From JASHPR01 sp963833885 (GTDB lineage Bacteria > Actinomycetota > Actinomycetes > Streptosporangiales > Streptosporangiaceae): a stretch of 64,000 nucleotides of DNA. The position numbers and the translations under genes are program-made. The notes beneath the pieces were generated by a model. The model did no database searches. It was given only the letters and a program-made list of their open reading frames with translations, and was not told the origin of the DNA. Location of the stretch: contig CAWHZU010000036.1 in assembly GCA_963833885.1 (NCBI GenBank), forward strand, positions 248,001 to 312,000, in the 5' to 3' direction. Positions within the stretch are counted from its first letter, which is position 1. Each line of letters begins with the position of its first letter. Shown piece by piece: positions 51,947-62,100 of the stretch.

Positions 51947-52957
51947 TCAGCGGACGCTGGAGCCGCGAATTACCAGGTCACATGCGTGCCGCCGGACACC
52001 GCCCTGGCTCGGGGCGCCATCGATGATCGTGAAGAGATCCTTGGCCGCGGCCGCGCCGAGAGCCTCGAGGTTCATGTCTATGGTGGTCAGCTGAGGCTCG
52101 GTCTCCAGGGCAAAGACACTCCAGTTGTCGTAGCCGGTGACGGCAATGTCGTCTGGCACTCGCCGGCCCATCTCGTCCAGGGCCACCAGGACGCCCGAGG
52201 CGATCTGGTCGGATCCGCACAGCACGGCGTCGACATCCGGCACCTTCTCCAGCAGAGCGGTGACGGCAGCGCGGGCCCACCGCTGGGACCATTCGCCGTA
52301 CACGACCGGGGCCGCCAGCCGCAGCTGGTGGCTGCGCAAGCGAGAAGAGAGGCCATGGACGCGGTTGGTGACCGCGGTCGTGTGGCGCGGCCCGGTGAGA
52401 TGGACGATGCGCCGCAGGCCAGCGGCGGCCAGATGGTCCACCATCAGCCCGACGCCCCCCTGGTCGTCGGGCATGTGCACGACGTCGCTCGCATCATCGG
52501 ATTCGCCGTAGACGTAGACCACCGGGACGTCTATGTGGCGTGTTACTGAGGCGGTGACCACGTTGTTGTCGCCCACGAGCAGCACGCCGTCCACCTTGCG
52601 GGCCGCCAGCATCCGGGCCAGTTCCAGGCTGCGGGCCCGGTCCCCCCGGGCGTCACAAGTGATCATGGAGAGGTCGATCTCGCCGAGCGCGGCCTCGGCG
52701 CCGAGCATGACCGGCACGGCGAAGCGGTGGGTCATGCTGTCGGCGATGATGACCCCGACGGTGCTGCTCCGTCCGGTGATCAGGCCGCGCGCGATCGGGT
52801 TGGGCGTGAACGAGAGTTCTTGCGCGGCGGCTATGACGCGCGCCCGCGTCTCCTCCGACACCCGGTTCTTGCCATTGATCGCCTTCGAGGCGGTCGTCAG
52901 TGACACGCCGGCCCGCTTGGCCACCTCGACCAGCGTGGCCGGCCGTCGTCTGGTCAT
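51947..52957 (-). CDS. LacI-family transcriptional regulator
   Basis: 336 aa. The LacI HTH and hinge are present (TLVEVAKRAGVSLTTASKAI, NGKNRVSEETRARVIAAAQE, FTPNPIARGL), followed by a periplasmic-binding-like effector domain (VGVIIADSMTHRFAVPVMLG to VAVTGYDNWSVFALETEPQL). It lies between the GH18-like gene and the large glycoside hydrolase and probably governs the latter through GGAAACGTTTCC. Confidence 0.9.
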   Translation of the reverse strand: MTRRRPATLVEVAKRAGVSLTTASKAINGKNRVSEETRARVIAAAQELSFTPNPIARGLITGRSSTVGVIIADSMTHRFAVPVMLGAEAALGEIDLSMITCDARGDRARSLELARMLAARKVDGVLLVGDNNVVTASVTRHIDVPVVYVYGESDDASDVVHMPDDQGGVGLMVDHLAAAGLRRIVHLTGPRHTTAVTNRVHGLSSRLRSHQLRLAAPVVYGEWSQRWARAAVTALLEKVPDVDAVLCGSDQIASGVLVALDEMGRRVPDDIAVTGYDNWSVFALETEPQLTTIDMNLEALGAAAAKDLFTIIDGAPSQGGVRRHACDLVIRGSSVR

Positions 52958-53041
52958 GCCGTGAGTGTGTCATCGGCAGGCGCGCGTCGCGGAATCCGGG
53001 ATGGCTGCGGCTCACGGGCACTGGCCGCCAACGTGCTGTCC

Positions 53042-53094
53042 CATGATCGCGGCGGGTTTTTTGCATATGCGACACAAAACCCACCGCGATCATG
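53042..53094. repeat. 53-bp palindromic element, copy B
   Basis: Arms 53042-53060 (CATGATCGCGGCGGGTTTT) and 53076-53094 are 19 bp with one mismatch around a 15-nt loop, the same geometry as copy A at 17033. Outer bases CATGATCG and inner TTTT are shared with copy A; the loop sequence differs. It sits in the divergent gap between LacI and the hydrolase gene. Confidence 0.8.
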
Positions 53095-53196
53095 AACGAG
53101 TCGCGGGATGCGGGTGATTGATAACGGTTAGATAACGCCCACAGCCGCGGCTTGACGCGCCTTCGGCAGCGGGACATTCTCGGCAATATTGGGTGA

Positions 53197-53208
53197 GGAA
53201 ACGTTTCC
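53197..53208. promoter_or_regulatory. LacI-type operator
   Basis: GGAAACGTTTCC is a perfect palindrome with a central CpG, the normal form of LacI/CcpA-type operators, 64 bp before the hydrolase start and 240 bp from the LacI gene start. Confidence 0.7.
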
Positions 53209-53271
53209 CCATGGGGTCGTCGACGAGCCCAGATGTCTCGCGGAAGCCGCTACGTCTGTTCGGGAGCAGCC

Positions 53272-56200
53272 ATGAAACCCGTGCGTGTCAGCGCTTACCT
53301 CACCGCTCTCGTCCTGGCCGCGTCCGGACTGGCACTTGGCATGGCGTCACCGGGAGGCGCTACCACCGCTGCCGCGACCGCGACCGCCTCAGCCACCACG
53401 ACGGCCACCGCGACCGCCGCAGCCACCACAACGGCCGCAGCCACCACTAGCGGCACCACCACCACGCCGAATGACGTTGTCGTCGATCTCGGGTCCCCCA
53501 CCGGACCGTTCGATGGCGGCGCGTCGGGGAGCCTGTACGGCATCTATGACCAGGGCGTGCCGAGCAACAACCTCATCGAGGGCATGGGGCTGAAGACCAC
53601 GGACACGAAGGCCCAGGATGGTCAGCAGCACCCGGGTTCGGACGCGCTCGAGATTGCCAAGCCGTTCCTCGACAGCGGCGGCCGCAGCATCTACATCTAC
53701 ATGACCGACGTGTACCGCGACTTCCCGTACGAACGCACGACCTACGCCCAGTACCAGGGCTACATGAAGACCGAGATCGAGCAGGTCATCAACTCGCCGC
53801 AGGCGAACCGCATCGTCCTGGTGCCCTATAACGAGCCGGACGGCAACTGGTTCGCGGGCCTGACCACCAACCCCACCACACTCGCCGCGTTCGAGGCCGA
53901 GTGGCTGCAGACCTACAACTTCATCAAGGGCCTGTGGCCGCAGGCGCGGATCGCCGGGCCCAACCTCAGCGGGTTCTACCCAGCGGCACTCGGCTCGTTC
54001 CTGCAATTCTGCATGGCCAACAACTGCCTGCCGGACGTGATGACCTGGCACGAACTGGCCGTCGCATCGACCGTGCGCACCGACGTGGCGGCCTACCGGG
54101 CGCTGGAGACCACGGTCGGGATGACCCGTCACCTGCCGATCAACATCGACGAGTACGCGGCCCGGTACCAGCTGACCAGCCCCGGCCAGATGGTCGCGTG
54201 GCTCTCGGCGCTGGAGACGGAGAAGGTCGACGGGGACCTTGCGTACTGGAACATCAACGGGTCCCTGGGCGACTCAGTCGCGCAGCAGAACATCCCGAAC
54301 GCCCAGTGGTGGCTGTACAACTGGTACTCCTCGATGAGCGGCAGCACCGTGGCGGTGACCACGCCGGACGGCAACACCGACGACACGCTGCAGGGCCTGG
54401 CCACGCTCGACAAGGCGAAGAGGCAGGCGCGCATCATCCTCGGCGGCGGCCCGGCCGGGCCAGAGGGCGTGACCGTTAAGGACATCGACCCGGCCATCTT
54501 CGGCAACACCGTGCACGCCACCATCCTGCAGGACCGGTGGAGCGGCATGACCGGAGCGGCGGCCGAGCCAACCCGGACGTTCGACGGTGACGTGCCGGTG
54601 GGCGCGGACGGCTCGATCACGCTTCCGGTGACCAACGGAGACCAGGGCGACGGCGCCGGCGGTAACGCCGCGTCGTGTGACGCCACCGGGCCCCGCGTCC
54701 AGGGCAAGATCGGCAGCGCCGTGTCCCTGTGCGGCAACAACGAATACGTCAGCCTGCCGTCCGGCATCATGCAAGGCGTCAACGACTTCACGATCTCGGC
54801 CTGGGTCAATCCCTCGGCGGACACCGCCTGGTCGCGGGTGTTCGACTTCGGCACCGGCACCAACGACTACATGTTCCTGACCCTGAACGCGGGCGGCGGC
54901 CCGGTGCGGTTCGCGATCACCACCAGCGGCGCTGGCGGTGAGCAGCAGATCAACGGCACCGGCGAACTGCCCCTCAACACCTGGTCGAACGTGGCGGTGA
55001 CGCTCTCGGGTACTACCGGGACGCTCTACGTCAACGGCACGGCGGTCGGCACCAACACCGACATGACCCTGACTCCGGCCGATCTCGGTGACACCACCCA
55101 GGACTGGATCGGGCACTCGCAGTACCCGGCCGACCCCTACCTGGACGGGGAGATCGACGACTTCAACATCTACAGCAGCGCGCTGAGCGCCGCCCAGATC
55201 GCCACCCTCGCGAGCGGGCAGCCGGGCGACGGCAACGTCGCGGACTACAAGTTCGACGAGACCGGCGGCGCCACCGTGATCGACTCCTCCGGCAACGGGC
55301 GCAACGGGACGATCATCTCCGACCCGGCCGTGCCGCCGACGATGGACGCGTACGAGGTCATCCTCGCCCCGGGAGGAACCGGCTCAGCCACTCCGACGGA
55401 CGCCACCTGGCTGCACAGCTACCTGGCGGCGCAGGCCACCATGACCGGCACCGGCTGGAACATCAATACCGAAGGCACGCCCAGCAACCTCGGCGGTTAC
55501 GCCACCGCCGGCGAACAGGACGTGGGCGGCCTGCGGACGGGCTCGAGCACGGTCATCACGTTCAGCGTGAACGTGCCGCAGACAGGTAACTACAACCTGT
55601 CCATATTCGACGGGAGCGACTCGGCGGCCTCCGACGTGTTCGGCCCGACCAACATCTTCGTGCGAGTCGACGGCGGCAGCCCGCAGGAGGTGTGGCTGCC
55701 GGTCGGCTACAACTGGGTGATCTGGAACCACGCCGACACCACCGTCCACCTGACGGCGGGCAGCCATCAGATCAGCCTGTCGACGACCGGGGCGGACGGC
55801 GCCGCCACGAACGGCGATGCGATCATCAACAAGATCGATCTTCAGCTCGACGATCCGGCGGTCCAGAATTCCGCCATCTACGAGGCCGAGCAGGCCGATC
55901 TGGGCGGCGGCGCCACTACGGATTACCGCGCACAGGGGCAGTCTGGCGCGGGCGCCGTCGACCTGAACCGCGGCCAGAGCGTGACCTTCTGGGTCTACTC
56001 CGCCAATGACGGCTATGCGGATCTGGCCTTCCGCGACAAGGGCGCGGGAGCGGCAAGTGCCTCGGTCAACACGCTGCCGCTCGAAGGCTGGCTAAACGGT
56101 GGCGGCACACGGAACTGGTCGGCCCAGACCGACCGGGTGTATCTCAGCGCAGGCATCAACAAGGTCGTGGTCACCGGCTCCGGCGGTGAGGTGACCCTCG

Positions 56201-56763
56201 ACAAGCTGACTGTCACTCCGGTCGACGCCAGTAGCCCGGCCGTGCAGCCGCACCTCGCTACGTACCCGGCCGAGGACGGCGCGATGACCGGCACCGCCCA
56301 CGTCGACAACAGCTACAGCCAGGCCAACGGCGGCGTCGTCACCGGCATCGGCAACGGCCCGGCGAACTCGCTGACCTTCACCGTGCATGCCCCGACGGCC
56401 GGCACCTACGGGATGACCGTGCGGTTCGCCAACAACCAGCAGCTAGTGGCCAACCACTACAACCCGGACCTGATGACCGCCCCGGCCGACATCAGCGTCA
56501 ACGGAGCGCCCACCTTCCACGTCAACTTCGCCAACACCTTCGACTGGAACCAGTTCTGGAATCTCACGATCCCGGTCAGGCTCCGGGCCGGCGCCAACAC
56601 AATCAAGTTCATCGCCAACCCGCAGTACAACTGGGACAGCACCACCATCGGAGTCATCTACTCGGGCCAGGGCATCGGGCAGGATCTTCGGTCGAGTACG
56701 GCACCGAACATCGACCAGATAACCCTCGCGCCACTCCAGCTCCGGCTCCCGGGCGAGCCATAG
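53272..56763 (+). CDS. Large secreted clan GH-A glycoside hydrolase with LamG and CBM-like domains
   Basis: 1163 aa from ATG 53272 (GGGAGCAGCC upstream). A signal peptide (~1-35) and an Ala/Thr-rich linker are followed by a TIM-barrel (~70-390) with a likely acid/base Glu188 in VPYNEPDGNW and nucleophile Glu294 in PINIDEYAARY. A LamG/concanavalin-like domain covers ~480-640 (DFTISAWVNPSADTAWSRVF; GEIDDFNIYSSALS). Three beta-rich carbohydrate-binding-like modules fill the rest (IYEAEQADLGGGATTDYRAQ; ATYPAEDGAMTGTAHVDNSY). The exact GH family and substrate are not assigned; a plant or fungal polysaccharide is likely. Probable target of the adjacent LacI regulator. Confidence 0.82.
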   Translation: MKPVRVSAYLTALVLAASGLALGMASPGGATTAAATATASATTTATATAAATTTAAATTSGTTTTPNDVVVDLGSPTGPFDGGASGSLYGIYDQGVPSNNLIEGMGLKTTDTKAQDGQQHPGSDALEIAKPFLDSGGRSIYIYMTDVYRDFPYERTTYAQYQGYMKTEIEQVINSPQANRIVLVPYNEPDGNWFAGLTTNPTTLAAFEAEWLQTYNFIKGLWPQARIAGPNLSGFYPAALGSFLQFCMANNCLPDVMTWHELAVASTVRTDVAAYRALETTVGMTRHLPINIDEYAARYQLTSPGQMVAWLSALETEKVDGDLAYWNINGSLGDSVAQQNIPNAQWWLYNWYSSMSGSTVAVTTPDGNTDDTLQGLATLDKAKRQARIILGGGPAGPEGVTVKDIDPAIFGNTVHATILQDRWSGMTGAAAEPTRTFDGDVPVGADGSITLPVTNGDQGDGAGGNAASCDATGPRVQGKIGSAVSLCGNNEYVSLPSGIMQGVNDFTISAWVNPSADTAWSRVFDFGTGTNDYMFLTLNAGGGPVRFAITTSGAGGEQQINGTGELPLNTWSNVAVTLSGTTGTLYVNGTAVGTNTDMTLTPADLGDTTQDWIGHSQYPADPYLDGEIDDFNIYSSALSAAQIATLASGQPGDGNVADYKFDETGGATVIDSSGNGRNGTIISDPAVPPTMDAYEVILAPGGTGSATPTDATWLHSYLAAQATMTGTGWNINTEGTPSNLGGYATAGEQDVGGLRTGSSTVITFSVNVPQTGNYNLSIFDGSDSAASDVFGPTNIFVRVDGGSPQEVWLPVGYNWVIWNHADTTVHLTAGSHQISLSTTGADGAATNGDAIINKIDLQLDDPAVQNSAIYEAEQADLGGGATTDYRAQGQSGAGAVDLNRGQSVTFWVYSANDGYADLAFRDKGAGAASASVNTLPLEGWLNGGGTRNWSAQTDRVYLSAGINKVVVTGSGGEVTLDKLTVTPVDASSPAVQPHLATYPAEDGAMTGTAHVDNSYSQANGGVVTGIGNGPANSLTFTVHAPTAGTYGMTVRFANNQQLVANHYNPDLMTAPADISVNGAPTFHVNFANTFDWNQFWNLTIPVRLRAGANTIKFIANPQYNWDSTTIGVIYSGQGIGQDLRSSTAPNIDQITLAPLQLRLPGEP

Positions 56764-56931
56764 GTCTTGACCCGTCTCGACCCCAGCAAGAGAGCACCCG
56801 CCAGCGAAAGTCCCAGATCTATGAAACCAGTACTGACCTGGAACTTTGCTGGTGGCAGGTGTTGGGCCCCGACGGCGAGAAGGACGGCTGTTTCAACCAG
56901 CGCGCCGCGGGAGGACGCAGGGTGTACTGCG

Positions 56932-57135
56932 TCAGGCCGGGCGGACGTTCTCCGCCTGCGGTCCCTTCTGGCCCTGGGTTGTGTCGAATTCGACCTTCTG
57001 GTTTTCATCCAGCGACCTGTAGCCGGAACCCGTGATCGCGGAGAAGTGGACGAACACGTCCGCCGTCCCGTCATCGGGGGCTATGAAACCAAAACCCTTG
57101 TCGGCGTTGAACCACTTCACTGTTCCGGTTGCCAT
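56932..57135 (-). CDS. cspA: Cold-shock domain protein
   Basis: 67 aa from ATG 57135 with AAAGGA upstream; the open frame extends to 57237 but the normal family start is here. RNP1 (GTVKWFNADKGFGFIAPDD) and RNP2 (DVFVHFSAI) RNA-binding motifs are intact, and the protein ends QKGPQAENVRP as usual. It binds single-stranded RNA/DNA and acts as an RNA chaperone. A ~190-bp gene-free stretch upstream may be its leader. Confidence 0.93.
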   Translation of the reverse strand: MATGTVKWFNADKGFGFIAPDDGTADVFVHFSAITGSGYRSLDENQKVEFDTTQGQKGPQAENVRPA

Positions 57136-57382
57136 CAGTTCAATTCCTTTTATCCGTGGTGTCACGACGCGACCTCGCCGCGCCGACCGTGAGCCTACCC
57201 TGTCCTGAGCTCCAGCGCAGAACCCACGCCCCGGCAATGGTCATTCACGGCACCAGCGCCGCTTTGCCGGCGGCCTTGACCTTGATCCTGATCTGTCCCT
57301 CGCCCGGTTCGGCCAGCGGGCGGCTACAGCCATGGTTTCAGCGGTATCACCCGGGCCCGCATGGAAGCGAGGTGCAGTCAAC

Positions 57383-58090
57383 ATGCGGATTCACGCGGGA
57401 TCCTCGGCGGACGAACATGGCCTGATGGCCGATCACGTGATCGTGTTGCCCGGTGGCGGGTATGCGGAGCATGCTCAGCACGAAGCCGAGCCGGTGGCCA
57501 GGTGGCTCGCCGGTATCGGCGTGCAGGCCAGCGTGTTTCGCTATCCCCTTGAGGTCCGGCATCCGGCGCCGCTTCAGGCGCTCCGGGCGGAGATAAGCCG
57601 CTGCCGCGCCGACGGTGCCGAGCGTATAGGGCTCATGGGGTTTTCCGCGGGCGGCCACCTGGCCGGGCTGGCCGCGCTCTCACCAGGCGCAGCTCCCGAT
57701 CAGAGCGTCCAGTTCGCCGTGCTCTGCTACGCCATCACGTCGATGGAGACAGAGACCTACCGGCCTGCCCGGCTGATTCTCCTGGGGGAGGATGCCAGCC
57801 CGCAGCTACGCCGGTCGACATCGCTAGATGCACTGGTGACGCCCGACGCACCACCGTTTTTCATCTGGCACACGGCCGAGGATCCCTATGTCCTTCCGGA
57901 GCACACATATCTGCTCGCCTCGGCGCTGGCCGCCAGCAATGTTTCCCACGCCGTGCACATGTTCGCTCATGGCCCGCACAGCCTCGGCCTGGCCCGCAAC
58001 GCCGGGGAAGCCGAAATCTGGACCACGCTTGCAGCTGCCTGGATCCGCGAACAGGATGCACCCGCCGGGCATCTAGGCCCCGCAAGTTGA
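57383..58090 (+). CDS. Alpha/beta hydrolase (acetyl-esterase-like)
   Basis: 235 aa from ATG 57383 with GAGGTG upstream; 17 further in-frame codons lie before it. VIVLPGGGYAEHAQHEAEPV is the oxyanion GG motif, the nucleophile Ser is in GLMGFSAGGHLAGLAAL, Asp in HTAEDPYVLPEH and His in FAHGPHSLGLA. This is a full triad as in acetylxylan-esterase-like BD-FAE proteins (PF20434). It is cytoplasmic, with no signal. The next gene follows after 71 bp on the same strand. Confidence 0.86.
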   Translation: MRIHAGSSADEHGLMADHVIVLPGGGYAEHAQHEAEPVARWLAGIGVQASVFRYPLEVRHPAPLQALRAEISRCRADGAERIGLMGFSAGGHLAGLAALSPGAAPDQSVQFAVLCYAITSMETETYRPARLILLGEDASPQLRRSTSLDALVTPDAPPFFIWHTAEDPYVLPEHTYLLASALAASNVSHAVHMFAHGPHSLGLARNAGEAEIWTTLAAAWIREQDAPAGHLGPAS

Positions 58091-58116
58091 CTGCACTCAC
58101 AACAGCAGCTGCAGTC
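58088..58116. promoter_or_regulatory. Inverted repeat before the MBL gene
   Basis: TGACTGCA (58088-58095) and TGCAGTCA (58109-58116) are perfect 8-bp arms in the short gap between the hydrolase and the MBL gene. It could be an operator or a hairpin terminator. Confidence 0.45.
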
Positions 58117-58161
58117 ATCTTGTGGATACCGGCCGCCGCGGCGCCCCGCGAGCATGAAGCG

Positions 58162-59019
58162 ATGAGCCTTGACTTCGATGTCTTCATTGTCGACCCCAAG
58201 CCGATCCCGAGCGCGGTACCCGGATTTGAGCAGGCCGCTGGCCCGGCAACGTGGCCGCCATCCACGTCGACTCTCATCAGCGACGACGGCGGCGCCTTGC
58301 TCGTCGACTGCCTGATCACAGAGCAGGAAGGCAGACAGCTGGCGGCGTGGGTGAAGTCCCGGGGCGCCGATCCCGGCTATGTCTACATCACGCATCCCCA
58401 CGCGGACCACTTCCTCGGGCTGCCGCAGATCCTGGCGGCCTTCCCACGAGCCAGGCCGGTCGCGCTCGCCGAGTCGATTGCGGCGATGGAAGAGCAGGTC
58501 TCCGCGGCGTACATGGAGGTCTGGGGCGGGTTCTTCCCCGGTCAGCTCACCAGCGAGCCCGTCACGCCTGCGGCACTGGCGGGAACCACGATCCCGATCG
58601 GCAGCTCGGAGGCCATGGTGATCCCGGTCGGAACCACCGACACCGGGCACTCATCCGTCGTCCACGTTCCCGGCCTGAGCCTGGTCGTTTCAGGGGACGT
58701 CGTCTACAACCAGACCCACATGTGGCTGATGCGATCGACGCCCGACACCCGCGCCAGCTGGGTGCATGCGCTGGATGCCGTCACTGCGCTGGAAGCGGAC
58801 ACCATCATCGCCGGCCACCGGAACCCGCGGGCGCCGGACGACGACGCGCGCCGCCAGGTCAGCGAATGCCGCCGCTACGTCGCCGATTTCGAAGCCGCGC
58901 TAGAACGCAGCACGGCCCCGGCCGAGCTCATCGACCGGATGACGACCGCCTACCCGGACCTGGCTAACCCGTACACGCTGTGGGTCGCGGCCTACGATCT
59001 CCTCGGCCCCGAGACGTGA
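58162..59019 (+). CDS. Metallo-beta-lactamase-fold hydrolase
   Basis: 285 aa from ATG 58162; a TTG-start extension to 58087 would add a spurious hydrophobic segment lying over an inverted repeat. Metal ligands are HPHADH in VYITHPHADHFLGLPQIL, His in TDTGHSSVVHVPG, Asp in LVVSGDVVYN and His in IIAGHRNPRAPDD, a full set. It is a paralogue of the N-terminal domain of the convergent 1233-residue fusion (shared STLIS/A, VYITH, GDVVYN and AGH blocks). The substrate is unknown; these are not classical beta-lactamases. Confidence 0.86.
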   Translation: MSLDFDVFIVDPKPIPSAVPGFEQAAGPATWPPSTSTLISDDGGALLVDCLITEQEGRQLAAWVKSRGADPGYVYITHPHADHFLGLPQILAAFPRARPVALAESIAAMEEQVSAAYMEVWGGFFPGQLTSEPVTPAALAGTTIPIGSSEAMVIPVGTTDTGHSSVVHVPGLSLVVSGDVVYNQTHMWLMRSTPDTRASWVHALDAVTALEADTIIAGHRNPRAPDDDARRQVSECRRYVADFEAALERSTAPAELIDRMTTAYPDLANPYTLWVAAYDLLGPET

Positions 59020-59106
59020 TGGCGAGCTCTTGAGTACTGCCCTCGCGGCCCGGTCAGAGCGCCCGAAGGAAACCGAGCAGCGCACACCATAACCAGCGTC
59101 AGGCGG

Positions 59107-62100
59107 TTATTCGCTTCCCTGCGACGTCGCTGCCTGCTCGACGAGGTCGCGTAGCTGGTGGCGCCCGGCGATGCCCAGCTTGGGGTAGGAGCGGTGCAGA
59201 TGTGAGGCGACCGTGCGGGGAGACAGAAATAGCCGGTCAGCGATCTCGCCGTTGGTCAGGCCGCGGCTGGCGAGGATGGCGACCTCGCGCTGCTGCGACG
59301 TGAGCCCGTTCAGTGGCCCCCATGGGGCAGGCCTGGCCGCGGCGGCTACCCCGCACGCGCGTAGTTCGGACTCCGCACGGCGTGTCCACGGCTCCGCACC
59401 AAGGCGCCCGAATGCCTCGAGCGCGGATCCGAGGAGAGGCTTGGCATCGTTGATCCGCCGCTGGCGGCGCAGCCATTCGCCGTAGTCCAGCTCTAGCTGT
59501 GCCCGCTCGAACGGCCATGCCTTGCCGGCCGGATCTGCCAGGCCAGCGGCGAAATGGGTTTCGGCCTCGGCCCAGTCAGCCAGGAGCCCGCGTGCGCGGG
59601 CGGCGAGTTGCGTCAATCGCGGCGCGAGCGGAGGTCCGACGTCTTCCAGTGCGTGTTCTAGCCGGGTCTTCGCTTCGAGGCGCCGCTCGGCGCGGACGGC
59701 CGCAGCTGCGAGGTCGGCTATCGCGTAGTAGGAGAACTGGTAATGAAGCGGAGTGCCGTCGGCTGCGAACTCCTGGCTGAGCTGCGCATAGGCAGTGACA
59801 TGACGACCCTGACCGAACGCGGCGAGGCCAGCCGCATGCCGGACCCTCGCGGCGAATCCGCGGTACACACTCTCATCGACGGCCGCTGGCACGCGGGCCA
59901 GCAGCGAGGGTACCTGTGCGTGCTCGCCGCGCAGGGCCAGTGCGGTAGCGGTCACGAGGTCGGCGCTTGCGGCCACGGTCTCCATCTTGTAGGCCGCCGC
60001 GATATCGCTGGCCTCCCTGGCCGCTGAGAGCGCTTCGTCCCAGCGCCCGCTGTCGAGACATGCCCATTCCAGAACCGAGAGGACGGCACCGCTAGAGCCG
60101 CGGACGCCGGGAGCACGCAGTTCGGTGAGGGCCTCACGCAGCACCTGTACGGCAAGTTCTGTCTCGTCCAGCGTCCAGGCCGCGCCGCCTACCTTGGCCG
60201 GGTCGGAGAGCGGCCCGGCGACGATCCGGTGCAGGTCCGGCAGTATTTCGGCACGGCTGCCGAACGGGTCCGTGCATGCCCGGATCCACAGCCGGGCCCC
60301 GTCAGCACGACTGTCCTGCGGGTCCTGAATGCCTGGCGCTGCTGCCCCTGCGGTCTCCAGGTCGCGGAGGGCAGTGCGTACCCTTGCCCGCGCGCCGGGA
60401 AGCCCGGTCTGGTGCGCGATCGTCGCGGCTATCCCGACTGCATCCCAGGCAACGGCTGGTCGCCTGACCCGTGCGTCGGCGGCGACAGACAGCAGGGTCT
60501 CGAGAGCCTCGGCGTGCTGGTTCGACCACACCAGCGACCAGCCGATCTTCTGGCGGGCGGCAATACGCAGGTCCGGGTCCGACGTCAGCGGCAGGACGCT
60601 GCTCGCCATTTCCCGCACCCAGTCGGACTGCCCGGCAGCATGGGCGAGATCCGCGGCAGCCAGCATCCGCCTTGCCTTGTCGAGGTCCTCAGGGCTGAGC
60701 CGGGCAGCGCGTTCCATCGTGCGCGCCGCCGCTGCGGCCCCGCCGCGGCGCTGCGCCTCGGCTGCGCTGTCTTCCAGTAGCGACGCGACGTGCTCATCCG
60801 GTCCCAGTGCTGCGGCAGCCAGGTGCCAGGCATAGCGGTCGTGACTTCCGCGCAGGCGGGCCGCGATCTGCATGTGCGCCGCCGCACGCTCCTCGAACGG
60901 GGCTCCGTAGTAGGCCCCTGATCGCGCAAGCGGGTGAGTGAACTGCAAGCCCGAGCTATCCAGCCGGATGAGCCCCGCAGCTTCGGCGGGGGCGAGCGCC
61001 TCAATGCTCAGATCGGCAACGTGCCCGGACAGGTCCGGGCTGTCGGCGGCCGCGGCGAGCAGCAGCGCGGTTCGCGCTGCGCCCGGCAGGGCTGCGTACC
61101 GGGCGGCCATGATGGCAGTGAGCTGACCGGCATGCGGGAGCGGCTCGGTGGCCCAGCGGCGCCCGGCGTCCGGGTCGGACGCGATCAGCCTGGACAGTTC
61201 GATGAGCGCCATCGGGTTGCCAGCCGCTTGCGCAAGCACCTGTTCCCGGGCCCGGCCGCGCGGCGGGCAGGGTTGCGCGTCGAGCAGGCGACCCGCGTCC
61301 GGCAGCCGCAGCGGCCCGAGCAGCAGCTGCGGGAGCTCGCGCTCGAAGCCCGCCGGCGGCACTGTCCCGCGCGCGCTGACCAGCAGCACCACGCGCTCTT
61401 CTGCCATACGGTGCGAGGCGAAGGAGAGCGCGTCGAGTGAGGCCTGGTCCAGCCATTGCGCATCGTCGGCGGCTATCAGCAGTGGCTCTTCGTCCGACAC
61501 CACGGACAGCAGGGTGAGCACGGCCATCCCAGCCAGCAGAGCATCCGGGGACGCGGCAACACCCGAAAGCGCGAATACCCCGCGCAGTGCGTCAGCCTGG
61601 CGGGCCGGCAGGCATGAAAGACGGCTCAGCACCGGGCGGAGCAGCTGATGCAGCCCGGCGAACGCAAGGTCCTGTTCTGACTCCCGGCCGGCAGCTGCGA
61701 GCACCCGCATGCCCGCCGCCCTGGCCGCCCGCACGGCCTGCGTAACGAGCAGGGTCTTGCCCATGCCGGACTCGCCAAGGAGGAGCAGCGCGCGGCTTTC
61801 CGCATACGGCGCGGCAACGAGTTCCCTCAGCCGGGCCAGCTCTTCCTCCCGGCCCACGAGGGCGGCATCATTGCCGGCCGTCGCGGAGCCGGTCACCGCG
61901 GAACCGCCAAGCCGCACCCCGCCAAATATAGTCAGCGCGATCCGCAGCCAGGTCAGCCGCCGTTTGGCGACGGCGAGGCGGGCGGAGTGCCAGAGGGTCC
62001 GAGGGTTGTCGCGGTCGCCGTGGAGCTTGAGCATCCCGGCAACGATGTCCTCGACGCTGCCGCCCTCGTTGAGGATGCGGCTGAAGTCGCGCAGGTACTG

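Noticed and set aside
58087..58161. N-terminal hydrophobic extension of the MBL protein from a TTG start
   Set aside because: It lies over a perfect inverted repeat and the homology with the paralogue begins at ATG 58162.
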